NCBI GenBank assembly: GCA_002311315.1
Contig: DBZZ01000024.1
Coordinates: 71,230-89,675 of the forward strand
Source: Methylococcaceae bacterium UBA1147
GTDB taxonomy: Bacteria > Pseudomonadota > Gammaproteobacteria > Methylococcales > UBA1147
Length of the DNA stretch: 18,446 bases
Direction of reading: 5' to 3'
The notes under the pieces are model-generated. The model saw only the letters and a list, made by a program, of their open reading frames with translations, did no database searches and had not been told where the DNA came from. Positions 1 to 8,317 of this stretch are shown piece after piece; the stretch's first letter is position 1; the number at the start of each line of letters is the position of its first letter. The translations under genes were made by a program, and so were the position numbers.

Positions 1-393
1 CTGATCCATTCCTCATCGACATTTTCTTATTTCATTGGCTTAAGGGGATGATCGAATCGGCACCATTTCGGTATGGGCTCATAATTGAATGGCCGAATCC
101 TCTTATGGCGCTTCGGCTCGGTGACATCTCGGTAGTTTTTAACTTGTTCCAGATGCACTCCCTCACCCTGTTGGCCAAAGTGCTCATCTTCGTGTATTTC
201 GAGCGGTCTCTATAAATCACGTCAGCGATGCCATCAGGATTGGAGATATGAGTCTGTCTGGTCTCCCTGTGGAGATCATGCAATGCATCTGTCGATGACG
301 GTTGAAATGGGATCGCCTATCTGAATGATGCTGTCAACGGTTGCCGAGGGATGTTGTAATATCCTGCCTTCATCTACCAATTGACCGACCAGG
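1..393. other. gene-poor stretch with no recognisable gene
   Basis: This stretch looks visibly more AT-rich than its neighbours. The only sizeable open frame is on the minus strand at about 32-283 (83 codons); its translation resembles no family I know and has no clear ribosome-binding site. I see no terminator, tRNA or riboswitch. The last 90 bases probably contain the promoter of the BtuF-like gene that starts at 394; a TAATAT element lies at 357-362, but no convincing -35 box accompanies it. A decayed gene is possible but cannot be shown. Confidence 0.4.
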
Positions 394-1200
394 ATGGAAT
401 ATACGCCGACTTCACCGCAGCGCATTGTTTGCCTGACCGAAGAAACGACCGAAATGCTCTACATCCTCGGAGAGCAGGATCGCATTGTGGGTATTTCCGG
501 TTTTACCGTGCGGCCTCCGGAGGCTCGGCGTGAAAAGCCCAGGGTGTCTGCGTTCACCTCGGCAAAAATAGACAGGATACTGGAATTGGATCCGGACCTG
601 GTTCTCGGTTTCTCGGATCTGCAGGCAGAGATTGCTCTTGATCTGATTCGCAAGGGCCTTAACGTACATATTTTCAACCAGCGTTCTTTGAAGGAAATCC
701 TCGACATGATTGTGATGCTGGGGGCGATGGTTAATGCCCGTCAGCGAGCCGAGGTTTGGATTGAACAGGTCCGGTTAAAGATCACGGCGATGTCTGCGGA
801 GAATGCTGTCCAGACCAGCCGGCCCCGGGTTTATTTTGAGGAATGGGATAATCCGATGATCAGCGGTATACGCTGGGTCAGTGAGTTGATCGAGATTGCC
901 GGTGGCCAGGACTGTTTCCAGGAATTGTCGGGCAGCGCCCTGGCCAAGGACAGGATCATCGCTGACCCTGCGGAAGTGATCCGGCGTGCGCCGGATATCA
1001 TTGTCGGTTCGTGGTGTGGCAAGAAGTTCCAGCCGGAAAGTGTTGCCGCCCGGCCGGGTTGGCAGGAAATTCCTGCGGTCAGCAACAACCGCGTATACGA
1101 GATCAAGTCACCCTATATCCTTCAGCCCGGCCCTGCGGCTCTGACCGACGGGTTGGACCAGCTGCATGCCATCATTAAGGATTGGTATCGTATCGCGTAA
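394..1200 (+). CDS. BtuF-like cobalamin/siderophore-binding protein without signal peptide
   Basis: A 268-residue protein of the periplasmic binding protein fold used by BtuF and FepB/FhuD (class III solute-binding proteins). The N-terminal lobe opens with the typical pattern RIVCLTEETTEMLYILG, followed by VGISGF and a DPDLVLGF stretch. The C-terminal lobe contains WVSELIEIAGG and, near the end, PGWQEIPAVSNNRVYEI, as in vitamin B12-binding proteins. The fold begins about ten residues after the first Met and there is no hydrophobic export signal. An in-frame stop (TGA) at 382 rules out a longer N-terminus, so the product appears cytoplasmic. Similar leaderless B12-binding-protein homologues occur in other proteobacteria. 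It stands alone and converges on the pqi operon. The family is clear; the ligand and location are inferred. The start has only AGG directly before ATG, so the ribosome-binding site is poor. Confidence 0.85.
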   Translation: MEYTPTSPQRIVCLTEETTEMLYILGEQDRIVGISGFTVRPPEARREKPRVSAFTSAKIDRILELDPDLVLGFSDLQAEIALDLIRKGLNVHIFNQRSLKEILDMIVMLGAMVNARQRAEVWIEQVRLKITAMSAENAVQTSRPRVYFEEWDNPMISGIRWVSELIEIAGGQDCFQELSGSALAKDRIIADPAEVIRRAPDIIVGSWCGKKFQPESVAARPGWQEIPAVSNNRVYEIKSPYILQPGPAALTDGLDQLHAIIKDWYRIA

Positions 1201-1244
1201 CGGTTGGTATTGGTCGACGGCAGTCTGCCTGATTGGATCTAAGG

Positions 1245-2753
1245 CTATTGCTTGCCCTTCAGTAAGGCTTCAGGGTGTCGTTCCAGGTAATCCGCCATCT
1301 GATGAATGGAACGCATGGTCTGCTGGGTTTCGTGCAGCGTTGCCTCCAGTGCCCGTATCGACGCACGCAATTCATCCGAATGAACCAGTTGTTTGGCCCC
1401 TCTTGCCGTCGCTCCGAGATCCTGTCCGATTTGTTCGAAGGGGATCTTTTGTAATCTGGTGAGGATTTCGGCCACGCTGTTGGTGATTCCTTCCAGTGGT
1501 TGGGGGATCGTAGGAAACGCCGGGTAGTCATGAGATTCCCAGTCGATCTCTGCGGGAGTGGCTTGCGGGTGAATGGCGATTTCGACAAACAGTTGTCCGG
1601 TCAGTATATTACCCGATTTTAACTGTGCCCTGAGTCCTCTACGGACCATTTCATTCATCAGTTTTCGGCGCTGATCTCCGTGTGGAATGTTGCCGCCGGT
1701 GATGATCCGTTCCGGTTCGATTTCCAAGATTACGGGTATGTGAAATTCCCTTTCTCCCGGTTGATATTCCATTCGTACATCGACTACTTTGCCGATCTTT
1801 AGTCCTAAGAATTCCACTGGTGCGCCGGATTTCAGGCCGCGTACCGAGCCACCGAAGTAGACCAGCCAGCGTGTCCGTTTCTGGAAAACCTTTTCGTTGA
1901 TGTTGTCGCGACTTTCATACAGCATGAAAATTTGGTTCTCGTCCGCGATCTTGCCACGCTGTTCCGTGGGTGGTATATCGAAGGATATGCCGCCGAGCAT
2001 GAGCGTGACAATGGATTCCGTGTTGACCTTGATTCCGCTGGCGTCGATCGTGAAGTCGATTCCTCCCGCGTTCCAGAAGCGGGAGTTCTCCAACACTTTC
2101 TGATCATGCGGCGCGCGAATGAATACCTGGATGGTGGCGGTTTCTCCGTCCTCTGACAGGAACTCTTCGACAACCTGTCCGACTTTGATCTTGCGAAAAA
2201 AGACCGGGGATCCGACATGGAGTGATCCCAGTGACTTTGCTTGCAGTACAAAGTGGCGTCCGGCGGTGTCTGCGGTGACTGCCGGCGGTCGCTCTAGGCC
2301 GACAAAGCTTCGGGTGGGCTTTCCTGTCGAAACCGGGTCGATTCCGATGTATGCCCCCGAGAAAAGGGTTCCGATATCCGAAACCTGGTCTGCAGCAACG
2401 TGGGCGCGTACAACCCAAAAACGGGTTTGGTTGGTCAGGTATTTTTCCGTTCCACTGGTTAGTTCTGCGCTGACCATCACTTGTGACAGGTCCTTGTTGA
2501 GCGTGATGGTTTTGACCTGTCCGAGTTCAACGCTCTTGTACTTGATCTTGGTTTTTCCTGCTTGAAGACCCTCCGCTGTTTTGAATGTTATGGTAATGGT
2601 AGGACCTTGCTCGGAAATGGTCTTGTAGGCCAGCCAACCACCGATGAGGAGGGCGACCAGTGGAATAATCCATACCACCGTCAGCCGGTTGCCCTGTTCA
2701 ACAACAGCCACAGATAGTTCTGGGTTTGGAGGGGGAGAAGCGGATTCATTCAT
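1245..2753 (-). CDS. pqiB: PqiB-like MCE-domain intermembrane transport protein
   Basis: A 502-residue protein with one N-terminal membrane anchor (about residues 24-44, VVWIIPLVALLIGGWLAY) followed by three MCE/MlaD domains, at about 50-140, 165-235 and 290-400. The C-terminal ~90 residues are helical and hydrophilic. E. coli PqiB is about 546 residues and forms a hexameric, needle-like channel through the periplasm that is thought to carry lipids between the membranes. The ATG at 2753 has a good ribosome-binding site (AGGAG, 8 bases upstream) and overlaps the end of the upstream pqiA-type gene by 8 bases, so the two are translationally coupled. It is the last gene of the operon and converges on the BtuF-like gene across 44 bases in which I see no clear terminator. 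Family assignment is firm; the substrate is unknown. Confidence 0.93.
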   Translation of the reverse strand: MNESASPPPNPELSVAVVEQGNRLTVVWIIPLVALLIGGWLAYKTISEQGPTITITFKTAEGLQAGKTKIKYKSVELGQVKTITLNKDLSQVMVSAELTSGTEKYLTNQTRFWVVRAHVAADQVSDIGTLFSGAYIGIDPVSTGKPTRSFVGLERPPAVTADTAGRHFVLQAKSLGSLHVGSPVFFRKIKVGQVVEEFLSEDGETATIQVFIRAPHDQKVLENSRFWNAGGIDFTIDASGIKVNTESIVTLMLGGISFDIPPTEQRGKIADENQIFMLYESRDNINEKVFQKRTRWLVYFGGSVRGLKSGAPVEFLGLKIGKVVDVRMEYQPGEREFHIPVILEIEPERIITGGNIPHGDQRRKLMNEMVRRGLRAQLKSGNILTGQLFVEIAIHPQATPAEIDWESHDYPAFPTIPQPLEGITNSVAEILTRLQKIPFEQIGQDLGATARGAKQLVHSDELRASIRALEATLHETQQTMRSIHQMADYLERHPEALLKGKQ

Positions 2754-3381
2754 TGGGCAACTCCTGCTGATCCCAGATTAGTCGTGGATCGAATGTCCTG
2801 GCAGCGAGCATTGAGATGACAACCACGGCTGCGAAAAAGACGGCGCCCGGGCCGGCTTCGACCTGGGCTATGGCTCCAAGGTGAACCAGTGCCACCAATA
2901 TGGTTACAACGTAGACGTCGATCATTGACCAGCGCCCAATGGCTTCGGTGATTCGATACAGCCGTGTCCGTTCATGGGGTTTCCACGCAGAGCGTCTGTG
3001 CACCGAAACAAGAAGCCCGGTAAGGACGATCAGTTTTATCACCGGAATCATCACGCTGGCGAAGAAAATCACCGCGGCGATCGGCCAGTTTCCAGTCTCT
3101 AGCAGGTATATCACGCCGCTTAATATTGTATCGCTTTGCGTGTGAATCAGTGTCGTTGACGTCATGATCGGCAGAACATTGGCCGGAATATAAAAAATGG
3201 AAGCAGCAATCAACAAGGACCAGGTACGGGCCAGACTGTTGGTCTTGCGGGTGTGCAGTGTTGCTCCGCAGCGGGGGCATGCGGCCGGCGGATGACCTTT
3301 GCCACCCGTATTTCGTGAAACCAGGGCACAGCAGTGACAACTGATCAGTCCCTGCCGTGCTGCGGTAACCGGGGGGGTCAT
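2746..3381 (-). CDS. pqiA: PqiA-like inner-membrane protein (second half)
   Basis: A 211-residue membrane protein homologous to one half of E. coli PqiA or YebS. It starts with a zinc-ribbon-like segment of two CxxC pairs (C15/C18 and C35/C38), followed by about four membrane helices; the first begins near residue 50 (SLLIAASIFYIPANVLPIM). PqiA-type proteins are inner-membrane partners of PqiB-type MCE proteins. The chosen ATG at 3381 gives the CxxC module and overlaps the stop of the preceding gene as ATGA. A longer in-frame reading up to 3903 exists, but it runs antiparallel to nothing and lies over the first-half gene in another frame, so it is not used. E. coli PqiA joins two such halves in one chain; here they are separate genes. 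Confidence 0.9.
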   Translation of the reverse strand: MTPPVTAARQGLISCHCCALVSRNTGGKGHPPAACPRCGATLHTRKTNSLARTWSLLIAASIFYIPANVLPIMTSTTLIHTQSDTILSGVIYLLETGNWPIAAVIFFASVMIPVIKLIVLTGLLVSVHRRSAWKPHERTRLYRITEAIGRWSMIDVYVVTILVALVHLGAIAQVEAGPGAVFFAAVVVISMLAARTFDPRLIWDQQELPNE

Positions 3382-3986
3382 GACTCGATTCCCTGGCGTT
3401 CCCAAACGAGGCGAGGATCCAGCGATGCAGCGGCAGCGGCCAGTACAAAGATCAAGGCGGCGAAAGACCAAAGGCCAATCCCTGGAACGATGGTTGCCAT
3501 CTGGTCCAGTTTGACCACCGCGACCAGAATACCGAGCATGAATACTTCCATCATGCTCCACGGATGCAGGCTTTGCTGAAACCGGAAAATCCGGCCGAGG
3601 TACAACGTGCTGTGGTTGAGTCGCAGGGACAACAATATATAGACCAGGCCCAGTAATCGAATCAGAGGCACGAGCATCGTGGTGAAGAACACCAGTGCAG
3701 CGAGTGCCTCCATGTCTGTTTTGTACAACTCCACAATGCCCGTTAACAGGTTGGTCTCCGTGGCTTGTCCCTTCATCTGGAAAGCAAGGAATGGAAAGGC
3801 GTTGGCAAGGACAAAGAGAACCAGCCCGGCGATCGAGAGCGCCAGTGTACGGTCCAGGCTGTTGGACTTGTTTTGGTACAGTATGGCTCCACAGCGCTCG
3901 CATTTAGCCGTGCTTCTGGTTGGTAACGGATGCACGGCATACAGCAGGTCACACTCATGACAGGCGATTAAGGTTTCCTTGGGCAT
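3378..3986 (-). CDS. pqiA: PqiA-like inner-membrane protein (first half)
   Basis: A 202-residue membrane protein of the same family as its downstream neighbour and probably its partner. Two CxxC pairs near the N-terminus (C9/C12 in ACHEC, C28/C31 in KCERCG) suggest bound zinc or a redox-active cluster. About four hydrophobic helices follow, the first near residue 47. The end of the chain (SLDPRLVWERQG) closely resembles that of the neighbour (TFDPRLIWDQQE), which points to an old duplication. The ATG at 3986 places the cysteine module at the N-terminus, as in the family, but has no good ribosome-binding site. A TTG at 4037 in the same frame would add 17 residues and would leave only 7 bases after pqiC, so it remains an alternative. 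The gene is the second of the pqi operon. Confidence 0.88.
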   Translation of the reverse strand: MPKETLIACHECDLLYAVHPLPTRSTAKCERCGAILYQNKSNSLDRTLALSIAGLVLFVLANAFPFLAFQMKGQATETNLLTGIVELYKTDMEALAALVFFTTMLVPLIRLLGLVYILLSLRLNHSTLYLGRIFRFQQSLHPWSMMEVFMLGILVAVVKLDQMATIVPGIGLWSFAALIFVLAAAAASLDPRLVWERQGIES

Positions 3987-4044
3987 GTTGATGCGTTTGT
4001 TGATGAACACCAGCAGTCGGTCTGGGTTTTTCTTCAATCCGGCG

Positions 4045-4677
4045 TTACTTGTCGATCGTCCTGTTGATTTCCCTTGCCATTGCCGCGCTCAGTTTTCCCA
4101 AGGCTCGGCTCTGGGTCGCGACGATGCTGCCGTAATCACGGTTTTGTACCGGTTCCCTGACGGTCAGTTGCTGGATCCGTAATACCTCGTCCCCGTGGTC
4201 GACGAGTAGCGCCCAGTTGGCGGTCAGGACTACGTGGTTGCTGGTATCGACATCGAAGCGGATGACATCAATCGTTACGCGGTAGTCAAAATGGCGAACG
4301 TTGAGGCCGGGGTAGAGCAGGACGCGGTCGTTCTGCAGTTGCTGCCTCAGGTTTTCGGCAAGCACGCGGGCAACGTTGTTTTCGAGTGGTTCGGCCCAGC
4401 GATGATACTCATTGGGCTTGAGTTCGTTGGCCGTGCTGAAACGGATGATCTGGCTGCGATTGAGGTATTCGGGCAAGCGGACGGGGCCGACCAGGATCAT
4501 CGGAGATGATGGGTTGGCCTGTTGGACCGATTCGACATCTGACAGTTGCGACGTCAGCAAGTAGAAACGTGCTGGCTTGGTTGTGCCGCAACCGATCGCT
4601 AGCCATGTAAGGATGATTAGGAACCCAAGGGGTTGGGAATTTTGCATCATCGTCCAAAGTTGTTTTCGCTGTTGCAT
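4045..4677 (-). CDS. pqiC: PqiC-like outer-membrane lipoprotein
   Basis: A 210-residue lipoprotein of the PqiC/YmbA family (DUF330). The N-terminus has a basic start (MQQRK), a hydrophobic stretch and a lipobox LAIGC with the predicted lipidated cysteine at residue 30. The body carries family features such as ARFYLL, VGPVRLPEYLNR and WAEPLENNVARVLAENL. In E. coli PqiC is the outer-membrane lipoprotein that docks the PqiB channel. The ATG at 4677 is preferred because it keeps the positively charged n-region; an ATG at 4650 would give a shorter, uncharged signal. The gene is first in the operon here, whereas in E. coli it is last (pqiABC). It ends only 7-58 bases before the next gene, depending on that gene's start. 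Confidence 0.9.
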   Translation of the reverse strand: MQQRKQLWTMMQNSQPLGFLIILTWLAIGCGTTKPARFYLLTSQLSDVESVQQANPSSPMILVGPVRLPEYLNRSQIIRFSTANELKPNEYHRWAEPLENNVARVLAENLRQQLQNDRVLLYPGLNVRHFDYRVTIDVIRFDVDTSNHVVLTANWALLVDHGDEVLRIQQLTVREPVQNRDYGSIVATQSRALGKLSAAMAREINRTIDK

Positions 4678-4717
4678 TCGAGATCAAGCAGCCTCTTTTT
4701 CTTCGGATATGATGGGG

Positions 4718-4747
4718 ATCATAACTGATATCGATGATGCCTGGGAA
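4718..4747 (-). promoter_or_regulatory. possible sigma-70 promoter of the pqi operon
   Basis: On the minus strand TTCCCA (4742-4747, four of six matches to the -35 consensus) lies 18 bases from TATGAT (4718-4723, five of six to the -10 consensus). Transcription would start near 4711, about 34 bases before the pqiC ATG. Assigned by eye only. Confidence 0.3.
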
Positions 4748-5068
4748 CATCGTTTACATGTCGGTTTACGGAGATAAGGATGATTTCCGTATCCGGCGAG
4801 AAATGCTCGTTTGACGGTTGTACCTCCTGACCAGAGACGCATCGTGCATGGTTGCATTTTCAACGGGGAGAGGCGGATCAAACTCCCTAGCGGGCTCCGT
4901 TATTTTTCATCGAGATGTTATTTTTCGATTACGTCTAATATCATGAGGTCATCTTGATGATGAGTGGGTTGACCTTGTCCGTCACGGATATTGTTGCTGC
5001 TGGGCTGGTTGGGGATTGCGGAATCAGTCTCGGTTTCCGGCTGCAAACTCGATGGCTAGTTTTTTGAC
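4748..5068. other. intergenic stretch between pqi promoter region and the flippase-like gene
   Basis: I see no convincing gene here. Short open frames on the minus strand (about 4684-4881 and 4941-5540) have no recognisable domains; the second mostly overlaps the flippase gene in another frame. There is no clear terminator for the flippase-like gene, which reads towards this stretch and ends at 5069. Local AT-rich runs occur near 4910-4945. Confidence 0.4.
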
Positions 5069-6025
5069 TTAACTGCGCTCTTTTCGTCTGAATTTGCCCC
5101 TCACCAGAAAGAGTCCTCCGGGCAACGAGGCGACTACGTAGCAGCTTCCATAAACCAGTGAAATCGCGACGATCGATTCGGGATTCAGGCCGCTGGACGC
5201 CAGGATCAGCAATGCAGTTGCTTCCCGGGTGCCCCAGTCCGAAATGGTGATTGGCAAGAGCGTGAGAGCGGCCAAGACCGGCGGAATCAGCACGATCAGC
5301 GGAAACAAGTGATCGACCAACCCAAGTCCGATTGCAGCAAGGCAGAAATTCAGCGTTAGAAGACACTGGATGACCAACGATACGCAGTAGTGGCCGGTGA
5401 GTCCCCGTTTGCCGAGGATGCGGATCGCCTGTTTGCCCGATGGTCCGATCAGTGAACGAATCCTTTGTTTCGTCAGCAATACGACTAGGCTTGCGATACC
5501 AACCAGACCCGCAGTACCCGCGATCAGTTTTGATGTCCAATCATGGGTGCTGAAACTGTAGAAAGGCAATAGCAGCAGGACGAGGGCGAACAGCACAATC
5601 TGGCCCGAGATTCGGTCCACGATCTGGCTGGTAACAAGTTGTGCCGCGCTTGCCTGTTGCCGAAGCATCTGAAATCGGGTGGCTTCCGAAACCAGCAGGG
5701 TTGGTCCGAACTGTCCGACAAAGGCTGCCGCCCAGATTGCCCCCAGCAGTTGTCGGAAAGGCAATTCCATTCCAAGCTCCGATGCCACCAGTTGCCACCG
5801 CTTGGCGAAAAGCGGAAACAGGGATAGGTTCATGGCGATAATGACCGTGGCCGTTGCCGCATCGAGTGTTCCGAGTATCCGTGCAATATTGGTCATATCC
5901 AGTTGGCTGGACAAGACTGCGAACAGCCCCAGCGTGATGAATAACCTCGTCCATGGAGACCGAAACTGCTCCGAGATGCGGGAAAACCCGGAATTAATCC
6001 TGCTGCCGCAGTTATCAAGGTTCAT
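5069..6025 (-). CDS. flippase-like integral membrane protein (LPG synthase TM / UPF0104 family)
   Basis: A 318-residue multi-pass membrane protein with about seven to eight hydrophobic helices. It resembles the membrane domain found in MprF (lysylphosphatidylglycerol synthase/flippase) and in AglD/UPF0104-type proteins linked to glycolipid export. Family-like features are the FAKRWQLV loop near residues 73-80, the stretch AFVGQFGPTLLVSEATRF and, near the C-terminus, LLPITISDWGTREATALLIL followed by SLVYGSCYVVASLPGG. The C-terminal tail is strongly basic (RGKFRRKERS), consistent with a cytoplasmic end. The soluble aminoacyl-transferase domain of MprF is absent. It is the third gene of a minus-strand unit after the GT4 and a methyltransferase, separated by 188 bases. 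A role in moving a glycosylated or phospholipid-type product across the inner membrane is inferred from family and context. The start ATG at 6025 has no strong ribosome-binding site. Confidence 0.82.
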   Translation of the reverse strand: MNLDNCGSRINSGFSRISEQFRSPWTRLFITLGLFAVLSSQLDMTNIARILGTLDAATATVIIAMNLSLFPLFAKRWQLVASELGMELPFRQLLGAIWAAAFVGQFGPTLLVSEATRFQMLRQQASAAQLVTSQIVDRISGQIVLFALVLLLLPFYSFSTHDWTSKLIAGTAGLVGIASLVVLLTKQRIRSLIGPSGKQAIRILGKRGLTGHYCVSLVIQCLLTLNFCLAAIGLGLVDHLFPLIVLIPPVLAALTLLPITISDWGTREATALLILASSGLNPESIVAISLVYGSCYVVASLPGGLFLVRGKFRRKERS

Positions 6026-6213
6026 GAATCTGGGAAGCGGGTTCGAGGGGTGTCTGCTACGCCCGTGCTATCGTGTTGGCGGTTGAAACGGGGGTGGACA
6101 TCGTTTGGTCGGCAATGATCGGGAAGCTTGTTCCCGGACACTTCATCCGGTTGGTTTCGATCGGCTGTCCAGTGTTCTGGATTATGCCTTGCGGTTTTGA
6201 GGGCATTCACGCG

Positions 6214-7014
6214 TTAATTTGAGGGAAGGGCGAGCAGGTCTAGGTGACCGACTTGCAGAGAAAGGTCTCCGGAGGCGATCGCGGCGCGGCGGCGGCGATG
6301 CCAGCCAGTCACTGTCTTGGTGGTCGTGATGTTGCTGCAGGCTTCCATTGCGGCCTCGGCCGTGCCATCGACCAGTTCCTTCAGTATCCGGGCAAAGGCC
6401 GGTGCAATGGACCAGTCTGCCTGTTTTCGAATGATTGTGTAATTTCGGGCAGAGAGCAGTCGTTCCAGTTCCAGGGTAGCCCGCGTGCCGACCGACGGGC
6501 CGAAGCCGCGGTCGCTGGTCTGATGTGCGCGGAAGGCCTGCTGGATTTCCGCATCCTTTGGGTCTTCCGGGGACCATCGGACCCGCCCGTCTACCGTCAA
6601 TGCGGCAAGGATCGGAATGCTCTGATCTGCCAGGCGGTTGACCAGGCTTTCCAGCCAGTCGTCGGAAACCAGGTCAAGGAGTGCCTGCGTGCTGACCAGG
6701 TCGGTCGAAAAATTCAGCTTATCCAGTTCACGCAGGTCGAATTCTAGGGTTTCTAGGGTAATCTTGTTTGTGGGCGGCTGACCGATAGACGCCAGGAGTG
6801 CCGGATCGTGATCGATCATCGTCCAGTGCTGCGGGGTGGGTAGCAAAGGAGCAAGGAAACGCATGCCGGATCCGAGGCCTGCAGCAAGTTCCAGTATCCT
6901 GAGCGGGCGGCTGGCGGGCAGGATGTCGAGCAGTGTTTCAATCAGGGCAGTCGAACGGGCCGCGTGGTCAAAGGGTTCGCGCAGTCGAAGCCACTCCGTG
7001 GGGAACCGGTTCAT
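6214..7014 (-). CDS. class I SAM-dependent methyltransferase
   Basis: A 266-residue protein with a Rossmann-type SAM-binding motif at residues 40-50 (ILELAAGLGSG) and an acidic post-motif segment (MIDHD, residues 66-70) that would hold the ribose of SAM. The rest, including LVSTQALLDLVSDDWLESLVNRL and a C-terminal TVTGWHRRRRAAI region, gives no substrate clue I can name. Its ATG overlaps the stop of the upstream GT4 gene as ATGA, so the two are translationally coupled and probably act in one pathway. It is unrelated in sequence, outside the SAM fold, to the second methyltransferase at 9034-9789. Enzyme class is sure; the acceptor is unknown. Confidence 0.85.
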   Translation of the reverse strand: MNRFPTEWLRLREPFDHAARSTALIETLLDILPASRPLRILELAAGLGSGMRFLAPLLPTPQHWTMIDHDPALLASIGQPPTNKITLETLEFDLRELDKLNFSTDLVSTQALLDLVSDDWLESLVNRLADQSIPILAALTVDGRVRWSPEDPKDAEIQQAFRAHQTSDRGFGPSVGTRATLELERLLSARNYTIIRKQADWSIAPAFARILKELVDGTAEAAMEACSNITTTKTVTGWHRRRRAAIASGDLSLQVGHLDLLALPSN

Positions 7015-8039
7015 AGGAGGGTTTCCAGCGCAGATTCGAAGCCTGCTGCCGCATCCTTCCAGGTTGGTAACTGAACCGTTGCTGCGGCAGCCTTCATTCG
7101 CCGTTGCTTTACCCGGTGATCGAGTAGTTTCCTGATCGCCTCGGTCAGGGCATTGGTGTCGTCACTTCCCACCAGTTCGTAGGCTGACCGGGGAATCAGT
7201 TCCAAAACACCAGCATTAGTGCTGATGACCGGTAGTCCGCGGGCAATGGCTTCAGCGATGCCCATGCCGAAGCCTTCAAAGCGGGCGGTGTGAACCAGAA
7301 AGTCGGCCTGCTGGTAAGCAGCTTCCAGAACCGGCCCAGCCAGTTCGCCGCGCAGATGGATACGGTTTTCGAGACCGGCGGAATCGATGTCCGCCTTGAC
7401 CTTCGATACGTAACACGAGTCGCGATCGGTCGAACCCACGATGTCGAGCTTCCAGTTCCGGTTTGCAAGAGCCACCAGTGCTGCAATCAGTTGCCGTATT
7501 GCCTTGCGCGGGGTCACCGTTGCAACGCAAAGCAACTGGGTTCCATCGGATCCGTGAGCCTTTTTCGCTGGGTCGGTCCCGGGATAGACCACGGCAGCCG
7601 GGACCGTGTGCCTGCCAAGCCGGTCGTGTAGTATGCGGGCGGTGGCTGGGCTTGTCGTGATCCAGGCGTGCGCTTCAGCCAGCGCTTTCGTTTCCATTTC
7701 TCTCCAGTTGCCCTTTGTTTCCCGGTTTTCCTGGTCGAGCAGGCTATGGACCAGCACTGCAACCCGGTGGTTGGTAACGACCGGGTTTCTTTGTTCCTCA
7801 AGACCGGTCCAGAGCAGGCCGTCAGCAATGATGGTGGTTTTGCGAGGAATGGCGCAAAGAATGTTGGCTATCTGCGGCAAGCTGCATCTGTCGGGCATTG
7901 GCCAGGGACCCGGAAGGGCGTGGACCTTTATTTGCCAGCCCAGTTCGCGCAGCTCGGCAATGATTCTGGCATTGTAGAGATATCCTCCGGTTCTCTGGTC
8001 AGGGTTTCCGGGGCTTAACCAGTGCAGGCTGCGGTTCAA
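7011..8039 (-). CDS. GT4-family (GT-B) glycosyltransferase
   Basis: A 342-residue glycosyltransferase of the GT-B fold, family GT4. The N-terminal lobe has the short glycine loop TGGY (residues 17-20) that approaches the acceptor and donor. The C-terminal lobe contains the sugar-nucleotide signature E-x7-E (E255 and E263 in FEGFGMGIAEA) followed by ARGLPVISTNAG. It should transfer a sugar from a nucleotide donor with retention of configuration; donor and acceptor cannot be read from sequence. The start is TTG at 8039: an in-frame stop lies about 16 codons upstream with no ATG or GTG between, and an AAAGG ribosome-binding site lies 5 bases before it. It is the first gene of a unit with the methyltransferase and flippase-like protein and is divergent from the CDP-alcohol phosphatidyltransferase. 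Confidence 0.9.
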   Translation of the reverse strand: MNRSLHWLSPGNPDQRTGGYLYNARIIAELRELGWQIKVHALPGPWPMPDRCSLPQIANILCAIPRKTTIIADGLLWTGLEEQRNPVVTNHRVAVLVHSLLDQENRETKGNWREMETKALAEAHAWITTSPATARILHDRLGRHTVPAAVVYPGTDPAKKAHGSDGTQLLCVATVTPRKAIRQLIAALVALANRNWKLDIVGSTDRDSCYVSKVKADIDSAGLENRIHLRGELAGPVLEAAYQQADFLVHTARFEGFGMGIAEAIARGLPVISTNAGVLELIPRSAYELVGSDDTNALTEAIRKLLDHRVKQRRMKAAAATVQLPTWKDAAAGFESALETLL

Positions 8040-8317
8040 GGGGGCCTTTCTTTGCCCGGCGCAGCGTCAACCCGGAATGGACAGCGGGTGGTTTTGTTCA
8101 AGGTTCGCTAGGGGGCTGTGGACGGGATGATTTTTGCCTGAATGAAGAAAAACCAATCTGTTGCGCTGTATTCCATTACGGGCCCGGAATCGAGACGGTA
8201 TCGGTCAGAGATCATGGTGCTTTTCGCTGGCGGGTTGAATAGTATTAGCCTTTGCGGGGGATCGTTGCCTGGGGCAATACAGAAGCGGTTCGACCAATCA
8301 GACATGAGAATAGCATA
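8040..8317. other. divergent intergenic region
   Basis: This stretch separates the minus-strand glycosyltransferase from the plus-strand CDP-alcohol phosphatidyltransferase and must hold promoters for one or both. I do not see a convincing -35/-10 pair. A TAGTAT element at 8240-8245 is the best -10 candidate on the plus strand. A minus-strand open frame at 8108-8305 has no recognisable content and is taken as chance. Confidence 0.35.

Noticed and set aside
32..283. 83-codon open frame on the minus strand
   Set aside because: No recognisable domain, no ribosome-binding site, and low-complexity polar content; kept only as part of a gene-poor stretch.
1201..1244. bidirectional terminator between the BtuF-like gene and pqiB
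   Set aside because: No hairpin of useful length with a T-run could be found in the 44 bases.
3382..3903. N-terminal extension of the second PqiA-like gene
   Set aside because: It lies wholly within the first PqiA-like gene in another frame, and the family-like N-terminus with CxxC starts at 3381.
6026..6213. 62-codon minus-strand frame between methyltransferase and flippase-like gene
   Set aside because: Polar, proline- and Arg-rich translation without a domain; it overlaps the flippase start.
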